Shown here piece by piece: positions 7,630 through 15,263 of a DNA stretch of 17,386 bases. The position numbers and the translations under genes are program-made. The notes under the pieces were generated by a model. That model was given only the letters and a program-made list of their open reading frames with translations, did not search any database and had not been told where the DNA came from. The stretch is taken from NCBI GenBank assembly GCA_903882765.1, contig CAIRYE010000491.1:1-17386 (forward strand), in the 5' to 3' direction. Within the stretch, counting starts at the first letter, position 1; each line of letters begins with the position of its first letter. Source of the DNA: an uncultured Anaerolineae bacterium (lineage in GTDB: Bacteria; Chloroflexota; Anaerolineae; Anaerolineales; Villigracilaceae).

Positions 7630-8394
7630 TTATCGGTAAACGCCCCGAAGGTCATTCAATTTTATTAGATATAGATCTCGTAAAAAGCGCTGAACTTCTT
7701 TGCGAGTATCCACTTTGGAACCTGGGGCATCGATCCAGGATACCGGCACTTCAGCGATCTTGTAACCGAATTTTGATGCGAGATATAAAATTTCGAGGTC
7801 GAAAGAAAAACCCATAATGGTCTGTTTGGAATGAAGTTTCTGCGCGGCTTCGCGAGTGTACATTTTAAAACCACATTGCGTATCTTTGACACCAATGCGG
7901 AATATATTTTTCACTATCCAGCGTAAACCTCCGCTGAGAATTTTTCGAAAGATCGATTTTTTCCCTTCCTCGGCACCTTCAGCGGCTCTAGAACCAACCG
8001 CTACGTCATACCCTTCCAGCTCAAGTTTATGTAGAAGTTTGGATACTTCCTCAATAGGCGTTGAGTTATCAGCATCAGCAAAAAGGACAAACGCGCCTTT
8101 GGAGGCTAACATGCCGCGTTGAACGGCGCTTCCCTTGCCCCCATTTTTTGGTGCCCTGAGTACCATCAAATTGACCAATCCAAGATCCTCAACGATCTGG
8201 ACGGTATCATCTTTCGATCCATCGTCAGCGATCAGCATTTCCCAAGCAAACCCTAAGTCAGAAACGTGGGAGGCGATCGCGCCTATGGTCGCGACGATAC
8301 GTTCTCGTTCGTTGTAGGCAGGTATAACAATGGATAATTTTGGCAAGGTGTCGTTCAGGTTCGATTTCCAGCGGGCGTAATTTTCGTAGGGCAT
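7630..8394 (-). CDS. GT2 glycosyltransferase, ALG5/polyprenyl-phosphate hexose synthase-like
   Basis: This 254-residue GT-A enzyme shows LSIVIPAYNERERI (residues 20-33), ADDGSKDDT (56-64), the nucleotide/metal motif ADADN (106-110), DTQCGFKMY (171-179) and EVPVSW (215-220). This set, especially QCGFK and the basic SKVD segment near 226, is typical of dolichyl-phosphate glucosyl/mannosyltransferase-like GT2 proteins. These transfer a hexose from a nucleotide sugar to a polyprenyl phosphate. The protein lacks the C-terminal membrane helices of GtrB-type members. Its product would be the donor for the two membrane GT-C proteins nearby. A strong AGGAG at 8401-8405, 6 nt before the ATG, fixes the start. 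Glucose versus mannose specificity cannot be told. Confidence 0.9.
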   Translation of the reverse strand: MPYENYARWKSNLNDTLPKLSIVIPAYNERERIVATIGAIASHVSDLGFAWEMLIADDGSKDDTVQIVEDLGLVNLMVLRAPKNGGKGSAVQRGMLASKGAFVLFADADNSTPIEEVSKLLHKLELEGYDVAVGSRAAEGAEEGKKSIFRKILSGGLRWIVKNIFRIGVKDTQCGFKMYTREAAQKLHSKQTIMGFSFDLEILYLASKFGYKIAEVPVSWIDAPGSKVDTRKEVQRFLRDLYLIKLNDLRGVYR

Positions 8395-8417
8395 AGGTAA
8401 CTCCTAAATAGGTTGGA

Positions 8418-8431
8418 AGGAGCAAGCTCCT
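8418..8431. repeat. Small inverted repeat in the PIG-V/GT2 intercistronic gap
   Basis: AGGAG-CAAG-CTCCT is a perfect 5-bp stem with a 4-nt loop, inside the 51-nt gap between the PIG-V-type gene and the GT2 gene. On the minus-strand transcript no run of U follows, so it is not a typical terminator. One arm has the Shine-Dalgarno sequence AGGAG and the other arm is complementary to it, so it could also pair with the real AGGAG of the GT2 gene at 8401-8405. RNA processing or stability, or translational tuning, is possible. Confidence 0.4.
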
Positions 8432-8445
8432 GTTTTCAATAAAAC

Positions 8446-9612
8446 TTAAGCGACAAAGATCCAATTAACAAAGATCGCGACATAAACCCCAAGCAAAACC
8501 GCTAATGTCATACTTACAGTGCGGTCAACCACTTCATGCCGTCCCCACCAACCAAATATCATAAAGGCAGGAAAAGCCCCCAACACATAGCGGAAAATAC
8601 TACCAACCGCGCTAGAGGCTGGAACTAGCATCATGATCAAAACGAAGATCGCGTAACCTTCCCCGATCTTAACCCAAATAAATGGTACGATCACAAGAAA
8701 GATCAGTAAGCTGGAAACATTCCATAATCGGGTCAACCACCCTTTATTGATTTCACCCGTTATTAGCCCAATAATATTGTTTTTTATTACGAGGATCGGC
8801 CCAATATTTATTCGGCCCCAAGCGGCCTGAACTTCAATAAACGCCATTGGGCGTTGGAAATTAAGTTGGAGAAATAGCAGGTAGGCAAGTAAACCTAACG
8901 GGATCAACGATATGATCAGCACTTCGTACCAATTTTGTTTGATCCCTTGTAAAAGATTGATCCAGGTTTCTTTTTTGTAGATGGCGGAAAGTGTCCACCC
9001 TTGAACTCGAAGCCATTCCCACAAGACCATGGCCCACATCAAAACACCTAAATTACGTGTGGCGGAGGTGAGTATTCCAAATATCGCCGCGGTCATCCAC
9101 TTGTGTTTTCGAGCGAAATACATCGTACCAACCGCGAAGAGCAGAAATAAACTCTCGGTATAAACGCTGGAGAAAAAAAACGAGGTAGGAAAAAAGGCTA
9201 AATATATGACGGCCCGTTTGGCGGAAGCAGCGTCAAACTCCAGTTCCGTTAGTAAGTAAAGAAAAACCAGCGCGCCGAAAAAAGCAAGATTGCTGATCAA
9301 GAATCCGGCAAAGATCACATTCTCATCAAAAGGGATTGAAACCACCCTCATCAATACCGGGTAGAGGGGAAAGAAGGCTACATTGCTTTGATGACCCGGG
9401 TTGTACCAATACCCATTCGAAGCGATATCAAAATAATATTGGCTATCCCATTTTGCCCAAGTCGATAGAAAAACACTATTCTTATCGGCGATCCAATGCC
9501 CTTCTTCGGTGGGCAGCATTGTATCCGCTAAAATACCCACACCAAAAATGAGCAACCGGCTGATCGTAAATGCGAGTAAGGGAATAGTGACCCAGAGTGG
9601 CAGCTTTTTCAT
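8446..9612 (-). CDS. PIG-V-type (GT76-like) GT-C mannosyltransferase, multi-pass membrane protein
   Basis: This 388-residue integral membrane protein has about nine to ten helices and the hallmarks of the PIG-V family, which in eukaryotes adds the second mannose to GPI anchors. It shows Arg19 in the first helix, TWAKWDSQYYFDIASNGY (51-68), FFPLYPVLMR (80-89), FFPTSFFFSSVYTESLF (140-156) and SATRNLGV (183-190). Asp56 in the first outer loop is the probable catalytic acid of this GT-C fold. Bacterial members are little studied; they presumably use a polyprenyl-phosphate sugar on the outer face of the membrane, supplied by an enzyme such as the neighbouring GT2. The start overlaps the stop of the four-repeat surface protein gene as ATGA, a classic coupling signal. 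The exact sugar and acceptor are unknown. Confidence 0.9.
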   Translation of the reverse strand: MKKLPLWVTIPLLAFTISRLLIFGVGILADTMLPTEEGHWIADKNSVFLSTWAKWDSQYYFDIASNGYWYNPGHQSNVAFFPLYPVLMRVVSIPFDENVIFAGFLISNLAFFGALVFLYLLTELEFDAASAKRAVIYLAFFPTSFFFSSVYTESLFLLFAVGTMYFARKHKWMTAAIFGILTSATRNLGVLMWAMVLWEWLRVQGWTLSAIYKKETWINLLQGIKQNWYEVLIISLIPLGLLAYLLFLQLNFQRPMAFIEVQAAWGRINIGPILVIKNNIIGLITGEINKGWLTRLWNVSSLLIFLVIVPFIWVKIGEGYAIFVLIMMLVPASSAVGSIFRYVLGAFPAFMIFGWWGRHEVVDRTVSMTLAVLLGVYVAIFVNWIFVA

Positions 9613-12014
9613 TTCTCAACTTCCAGCTTCACATCTGTAAAGGTAACGGGTCCGCCATAAGCTAATAAGCCCACCCATCCATCCTGTGAAGGAAGAGGGA
9701 CATCCGCGACAATTTGCTTGTCGTTAATGAATACGGTCATCTTATCGAGATTAACAATAATTTTTAGTGCCACGTTTCTTTTTGGGTCGGCGATCTCCGA
9801 TGAACCCTGCCCAACAAATTTTCCTGCTGTATCAGTAGACCCCCACCAGATGGACTTTCCTCCATCTTTCAACCGAATGATGTAGGCGTTCTTCTTCGTA
9901 CCACGTTCGGACATATGGAAAATAAAACCCGCGCCGGAAGAAACCGAATCAGGAAGCGCGATGTTCGCGGTGATGGTGTATTGAGAAGCTTGAACACCCG
10001 TATTCCAAATATAATCCGCCGGATCAGACACAGTTTGTATAGCCTTATTGTTGGAGAGTTCCCATTTACCGCTGATAACACGTTGGTCGCTGAAACCATC
10101 CAGCTGGGTATAGGTGCCCTTAAACAAGGCTCCAACACCATCCACTGTAACTTCATCAAAGGAAGCGCTGGCGCGAGAAGTGAGTAAACCTATATAGCCA
10201 AAGTTATGAGTAGAACCATAGGGTACGGATTGAACCAACAGCCGATCATCTACATAAATACTAAAAGATGTCTTTCCACTGACGATCCTGATCGTATGCC
10301 GGTCGGTGCCGGCGTGCGCAACCTCCGCATATCCCTGGCTTTTGTACACTCCAGTTTCGTCGAAATACCCCCACATAATGGCGTTATCACGATTATCAGA
10401 ATATCGCACCATCGATGCGCCGGTCAATCGATCGTTATAGGGCATATTAAAGAGCAAGCCAGCGCCGCTCCCCTGATTGTGAGTAAGCCCCACTTGCATG
10501 CTGAAATTTTGGAAGGCGGTTTTGTTATAAATTGCTGAAAAATCAAAACCATCCACTTTTGATTCAACGAAATTTCCATTCGAAAAAGTCCAATTACCCT
10601 TTACGATCGTCCACCCTGCGTCAGAAACTGATCCATCGAAAACCCCTTGGAATGGCGATGAAGCGCCAGAAGAAATATTCTTAGTATCAATTGGAATAGG
10701 TGTTGACAGTACCTGAGTTGAAGCTGGCAAAGCGGTTGGGATTGGCGCCACCACCGCTGCGGAAGATTCAGGAGTTGGGGTGCTCTTACTATCTGGAGCA
10801 TTTGTTTCCATTCCGGCCGCGCCACCCCCAAACAATGGGAAAACTTCCACGCTTGTGAAGCCAGTGGAACTATGCGAGGAAATTAAACCTACCGATCCCT
10901 GTATACTTTGCAATGGCACATCTCGAGCTAGTACTTGATTGTCGAGATAAATATCGTAACTATTATCACCCGAGAAAATTTTCATTTCATGTTCATCGGT
11001 AGAGGCGGGTGGAACATTTACAAACCCCTGCCGGTTAAAAGCACCTTGGTCGTCGTAAAAGCCCCATATGAGCGAATCGGTTTCATCAGAGTACCGAACA
11101 ACTTGCGCTCCACGTATTTGGTATGGCGACGGCATATTGAACAACAGCCCGCCGCCTTGCCCGCTGAGATGGTTGAAGGTGGATTGGATCGTATAATTCT
11201 CGAAGGTGCTTGCCTCATAACCAATGGCGGCATCGCTTACGGTGGGGTCACTTTGCATCATTTGCTTGGATTCGATCTGCCAAGCCCCGCTGATCGGCAC
11301 CCATCCGGCTCCACCAGGGTCTTGGTCAAAATCACTGTTATAAACCATATCGCCTGGGTTTTCGCTTTGCGCGGCCGTAAGCTTATAAGAATCAAAGATC
11401 ACTGGGCCCAGAGAATAAAAGCCGATCATGCCGTTATTGTAAATAAGTGGTCGATTTTCGATCAAACGTTGGCCGTTGACTTGAACCAAGTAGGATTTGC
11501 TATACACATAAACATCGAGGCGAAATTCTGTCGTATTTAAAGTAAGTGGAACCTGTACCTGGGTAACAAAAGTACCCGATTCATCTACATATCCCGACAC
11601 AAGTTCTAGTGTGGTCGGATTAATTCTGCTGATATAGACGCGATGTTGTTTCCCCACCATGTCAGGATATTGCGCGTTGAAGGTCATCCCAACATTTTTA
11701 CTGTCTTTTTTCAATGTGATATAAACGCTGGCATGGTAAGGTTGGTCTTCAGGAACTTTGAGCGGAACGAATAGTTGGGCAGCGTCTTCTCCGCCAACGG
11801 TTTGAAGTAATGTTCCTTCGCGGATCGTCCAAACGCCAGACTCTAAAAACCAGCGCTTTAAATTAACATCATCAAAACTCTGCGCATATGGAACTTCGTA
11901 CGTGGATACAGGTTGTTTTGGGGCGAGCAAAAATTGCAGTGCTACAAAAAGTAGAATTGCGACAAAAACCAATCCGCCTGCGGAAATTATGATCCGAATA
12001 TATTTTTTATTCAT
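9609..12014 (-). CDS. Membrane-anchored surface protein with four LamG-like beta-sandwich repeats
   Basis: I choose ATG at 12014 (801 residues) because it begins MNKKYIRIIISAGGLVFVAI, a clean signal-anchor; an in-frame TTG at 12065 would add 17 residues but has no Shine-Dalgarno sequence. After the anchor (about 4-30) come four homologous domains of roughly 160-170 residues, at about 43-215, 222-395, 453-627 and 633-801. Domains 2 and 3 are closest, sharing GLLFNMP, VRYSD, IWG/MWG, a Gln-Gly turn, TD-H, SG--S and VGL/IGL segments. Each resembles concanavalin-like (LamG/DUF1080-type) sandwiches that bind carbohydrate or protein. A Thr/Pro/Ser-rich linker (about 404-450, with STPTPESS) separates domains 2 and 3. 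No glycosidase catalytic motif is evident. Its ATGA coupling to the PIG-V-type gene suggests it helps hold or organise the glycan. It is probably extracytoplasmic, anchored by the N-terminal helix. Confidence 0.82.
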   Translation of the reverse strand: MNKKYIRIIISAGGLVFVAILLFVALQFLLAPKQPVSTYEVPYAQSFDDVNLKRWFLESGVWTIREGTLLQTVGGEDAAQLFVPLKVPEDQPYHASVYITLKKDSKNVGMTFNAQYPDMVGKQHRVYISRINPTTLELVSGYVDESGTFVTQVQVPLTLNTTEFRLDVYVYSKSYLVQVNGQRLIENRPLIYNNGMIGFYSLGPVIFDSYKLTAAQSENPGDMVYNSDFDQDPGGAGWVPISGAWQIESKQMMQSDPTVSDAAIGYEASTFENYTIQSTFNHLSGQGGGLLFNMPSPYQIRGAQVVRYSDETDSLIWGFYDDQGAFNRQGFVNVPPASTDEHEMKIFSGDNSYDIYLDNQVLARDVPLQSIQGSVGLISSHSSTGFTSVEVFPLFGGGAAGMETNAPDSKSTPTPESSAAVVAPIPTALPASTQVLSTPIPIDTKNISSGASSPFQGVFDGSVSDAGWTIVKGNWTFSNGNFVESKVDGFDFSAIYNKTAFQNFSMQVGLTHNQGSGAGLLFNMPYNDRLTGASMVRYSDNRDNAIMWGYFDETGVYKSQGYAEVAHAGTDRHTIRIVSGKTSFSIYVDDRLLVQSVPYGSTHNFGYIGLLTSRASASFDEVTVDGVGALFKGTYTQLDGFSDQRVISGKWELSNNKAIQTVSDPADYIWNTGVQASQYTITANIALPDSVSSGAGFIFHMSERGTKKNAYIIRLKDGGKSIWWGSTDTAGKFVGQGSSEIADPKRNVALKIIVNLDKMTVFINDKQIVADVPLPSQDGWVGLLAYGGPVTFTDVKLEVEK

Positions 12015-12135
12015 AAGTGACGACTTTATTATATATCCTATACTCTTGTAAAAATCTAAAAGCAAGAATAGGTTATAAAGAACCGATTATCCAAGGTTAG
12101 AAAAGATTCTTTAAATTAATAATATCAAATAAACT

Positions 12136-12165
12136 ATTATAACTTCTACCCCAATACTTGTTCAA
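12136..12165 (-). promoter_or_regulatory. Sigma70-type promoter candidate for the downstream operon
   Basis: On the minus strand TTGAAC (12165-12160) and a perfect TATAAT (12141-12136) are separated by 18 nt. They lie in the AT-rich gap between the 1008-residue protein gene and the four-repeat protein gene. Transcription would start near 12129 and leave a leader of about 115 nt before ATG 12014. A second TATAAT at 12033-12028 lies only 14 nt before the ATG but has no good -35 hexamer. This site would drive the whole block from the surface protein to the histidine kinase. I see no clear terminator in the gap, so read-through from upstream is also possible. Confidence 0.5.
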
Positions 12166-12236
12166 AAAATGATCTCAAAAATCAAATATAAATGCTAAGT
12201 ATTACTTTGCAGAATGACCCACCTCAAGAATACCTA

Positions 12237-15200
12237 TTAGGGATTTGCGCCTTGAAAAATCACCGACCCACAGCACAATTCGTTCTTGTCAATTACCGTA
12301 ACATTTGCCGGAAGCGCTAGCGTTTGATATTCTTCTTCAGGTATGATCAAAAGTCCTTCAACCAAGAACGGGGCATTATTTAATTTCTTGAAATAAATTG
12401 GATATTGCCCTTTATTGGCGGAGACAGTGCCTAAATCAAAATATTGATATTCATAATTAACCACAACCACATCCGATGGGATCAGTTTTCCGATCTCGCT
12501 CGGAGAATACTCGCTCATATCCATGGGGGTTCGTGATGAGGAGAACACCAGCTTTTTATCAAAGAAAGCCAAGTTTTGGGGGGAGGAAGCAAGAACCATA
12601 GAAATGGGTTCTGGAAATAATTTAGAAGTGATTTCAACATCCACGGCTGATGCCGCACCGCGCATCAGCAAATGATACTCTCCCTCATCGGGAAAATTAA
12701 CATCCATGCGCAAGGTTGTTTCTCGAGGTACCCCAAGAAAACTTCCCTGTATCGTTCCCCATAATCCGGGCGTGATCATATTTAAACGGTTATATTTGCT
12801 ATCCGAAAAAAATTGAAAAAGCCTGAACATCGGTGAAAGATAATACGAGCTAGAGATAAGATCCGGCGAGAATGGCAGAATGGTGCTATTTGGAGTAAAG
12901 AATTGTTTTGGGGTATGTTTCTTGTAAATATCTAACGCCGAATCATGTTCGTTGCTCGTTACAAGGGTCAAACTCTCGTATTCTTCTAGGTCGCCAACCA
13001 CCATTGGGTAACGAATATCATAATAACGGGTAAGTTCAAGGTTAGAGGACAGGATCTGGATGAAGGTATTCCAGCTAACATCCAAATAAAGTGGCACGCG
13101 GTTTGCTGTGGGTAGATCAGTAAACTCATACAATACAAAGCTTTCGTTTTCCAAAAGTTTCTTTACATAGGCATTTTGTTTGTCCAACTCCGGGATGAGG
13201 ATATTCTCCACCTCGCGTAAATACTCTTGCCCGCCAACCGTATTTGCCATCAAGCTTTTATTCACCACAATATACCGCAGGTTCAGATCACGCATGATAT
13301 TTACCCACCAAGATTGTTGATAATACATCGCGCGCAACAACAAAAAGAATTCATGCTTGTTATCTGAGTCGCCAGTAAGCCCATAATAAAAACTTGGAAG
13401 GTCCAAGTAATAAATATAGAATTTATCGATGAACTTGTGTTCAACGCCATTAATGTCCACCACCGATTTTGCGGTTTCAGTAGGGGGAAGGACGACCACC
13501 TTGCCAGGTGGAAGTTGAAGTAACGCTTCCTTGACTTCTCTCAGCGGGCCAACCGGGTAGGCGGTCAAAAATTCATGAAAATCACCTGAAAAGAAAACAA
13601 GCCGATAATTTGCGTTCGAGAACAGCGGTACCAGAACCAACAAAACCACAAAAATTGTCACGATCCAACGCGGTTCTTTTTTTACACCAGCTTCGTTCTG
13701 TTGGGTACTGCTCTGTATGCCTTCAGTAGAAATATTTTTCTTGTCTTTTCCGGTCAAGACCCGGCCGATCTCACCAAATCCGTGATCGATCCAGGTTTGG
13801 TATAGCCAAATAATGCCGATCGGTATCAAAACACACCCCATCATAAAGAGCAGGAATTCAAATCGATGGGGGAAGCGTAGCACCTGAATGATGGTGCCCA
13901 ACAGTTGAACGATGATATCTCCAACAAAGGTACGTGTACTTCCCGCAAACTGGCTGGTGAATTGAAAAACCCGATGGAAAGTCGGAAACCAGGGCGGGTC
14001 AGAATAGCCCAGCGTAGCCCAAATTGAAAAAAGGGTTGTGGTGTACGCAATGGTAAAAAACGCCTTCAGAGGTTTTGTGTTGAACACTTCATTCTTAATT
14101 CGTTTGAAAAAGAAAGGAAGGAACATAATGATCGTATAAATTAAATTTGGCCAGCGGGGCTCTTTTGCGAGGTAATCACCGGTCAATTCTTTATCCATGA
14201 TCCCTGCCATATCAAAGGCCAGAACGTGAGATAACGAGATCGAGGCATCTTGGATAAAGTAGTAATCAGCTGGGACCGTCTCGGAAAGGTTTTCAACACC
14301 TTTTAAAAAGTAAACTTTAACAAGAACGTAATAAGGGGCCAATGTAAAAACGGCAAGTATGAGGAACGCGCCAACACAACGCCAAAACCGAACCTCTACC
14401 ACTTCCCTGCGCCAGTTCTTAAAAAATCGTTTGGCACCGCCCAACCACAATAATGGTTGGTAAATAACCTTCCAAGTTCCGTTCTTAATTACTTCAATAC
14501 TATCGATCAAGATCAAAACCGCTACTGCCAACGCCATGTAGAGGGCAAAAAGTACTAAGTAATGCACAGCCGGATTAAATAAGGTGACGACGCACGCGAT
14601 GAGAATTGGAACATATGGTTTTTTCTGCGGGAAGATGATGCCGTATGTTACCAGTTCGATCGATATTACGAACATCGAAAATCCCAAGATCAGTGTGTAA
14701 AAATGCGCGATCTTGGAATAATCTAAAATGAGAAATAGCACTAATACCGGGGCGGCGGTGATCGGGTAAATGATCTTGGGTTTGTATTGGGGTAGGATCT
14801 TGCTGATCAGCCAAGCGGATACCAAAAATGCCGCGAACGCGATGCTTGGGATAACAATGGGTATCGCAAAGGGAAGGATCTTATAATATCGCATCCACGT
14901 AGTGAGGATAGCGTACCGCACCCGGAACTCGTAGCCGTTGGTCAGTTGATTAAATTTTCCAGCAGCCTGGTCGATCAATTGGCTGTTTGGATTAAAGAAA
15001 GGGACCAGTTCATCCCCATTGATCACAGCCTCTCCCCTCAGAACGGAAGGGATACTCGCGATTACATTGCGAAACATAAAAAAAGAAAAAAGGAAATAGC
15101 ACAAACCAACTACTAAAATAATACGTCGTACAGTTAGGTCATTCTCTTTTTCAGACGGATCGATGATAGGAGTTTCACCATCATCTGCGGGATGGGGCTG

Positions 15201-15263
15201 GTTGTCACCGCGATGAAAAAGGGATCGCCAATTACGGAACGAAAATTTTAGTTTTGAGGTCAT
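12237..15263 (-). CDS. Large GT-C-like integral membrane protein with extracytoplasmic C-terminal domain
   Basis: This 1008-residue protein has a cytoplasmic N terminus (1-45) and a first helix (about 47-66). A loop follows with the acidic pair Asp84/Glu85 (NGDEL), the expected place for the catalytic acid in GT-C glycosyltransferases. About ten to twelve more helices run to about 490, then a cytoplasmic stretch rich in Lys, Glu and Gln (491-532), a last helix (533-549), and about 460 soluble residues that should lie outside. The FPHRFEFLL segment (464-472) before a late helix recalls YfhO- and arabinofuranosyltransferase-like membrane proteins. I infer a polyprenyl-phosphate-sugar-dependent transferase; the acceptor is unknown. 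The outer domain includes VVVLPPTETA (589-598) and later beta-rich stretches of no recognised family. The gene overlaps the pyruvyl transferase gene by 32 nt and has no evident Shine-Dalgarno sequence, consistent with coupled translation. Confidence 0.8.
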   Translation of the reverse strand: MTSKLKFSFRNWRSLFHRGDNQPHPADDGETPIIDPSEKENDLTVRRIILVVGLCYFLFSFFMFRNVIASIPSVLRGEAVINGDELVPFFNPNSQLIDQAAGKFNQLTNGYEFRVRYAILTTWMRYYKILPFAIPIVIPSIAFAAFLVSAWLISKILPQYKPKIIYPITAAPVLVLFLILDYSKIAHFYTLILGFSMFVISIELVTYGIIFPQKKPYVPILIACVVTLFNPAVHYLVLFALYMALAVAVLILIDSIEVIKNGTWKVIYQPLLWLGGAKRFFKNWRREVVEVRFWRCVGAFLILAVFTLAPYYVLVKVYFLKGVENLSETVPADYYFIQDASISLSHVLAFDMAGIMDKELTGDYLAKEPRWPNLIYTIIMFLPFFFKRIKNEVFNTKPLKAFFTIAYTTTLFSIWATLGYSDPPWFPTFHRVFQFTSQFAGSTRTFVGDIIVQLLGTIIQVLRFPHRFEFLLFMMGCVLIPIGIIWLYQTWIDHGFGEIGRVLTGKDKKNISTEGIQSSTQQNEAGVKKEPRWIVTIFVVLLVLVPLFSNANYRLVFFSGDFHEFLTAYPVGPLREVKEALLQLPPGKVVVLPPTETAKSVVDINGVEHKFIDKFYIYYLDLPSFYYGLTGDSDNKHEFFLLLRAMYYQQSWWVNIMRDLNLRYIVVNKSLMANTVGGQEYLREVENILIPELDKQNAYVKKLLENESFVLYEFTDLPTANRVPLYLDVSWNTFIQILSSNLELTRYYDIRYPMVVGDLEEYESLTLVTSNEHDSALDIYKKHTPKQFFTPNSTILPFSPDLISSSYYLSPMFRLFQFFSDSKYNRLNMITPGLWGTIQGSFLGVPRETTLRMDVNFPDEGEYHLLMRGAASAVDVEITSKLFPEPISMVLASSPQNLAFFDKKLVFSSSRTPMDMSEYSPSEIGKLIPSDVVVVNYEYQYFDLGTVSANKGQYPIYFKKLNNAPFLVEGLLIIPEEEYQTLALPANVTVIDKNELCCGSVIFQGANP

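Noticed and set aside
8418..8431. The intercistronic hairpin as an intrinsic terminator.
   Set aside because: The stem is short and no U-run follows in the transcribed (minus) direction; the next gene starts about 25 nt later with a strong ribosome-binding site.
10935..11540. A 201-codon plus-strand ORF opposite the four-repeat protein.
   Set aside because: It lies wholly antisense to a well-supported coding region and its translation resembles no protein family.
12015..12065. A 17-residue N-terminal extension of the four-repeat protein from TTG 12065.
   Set aside because: TTG lacks a Shine-Dalgarno sequence, and the ATG at 12014 gives a standard signal-anchor start (MNKK followed by a hydrophobic helix).
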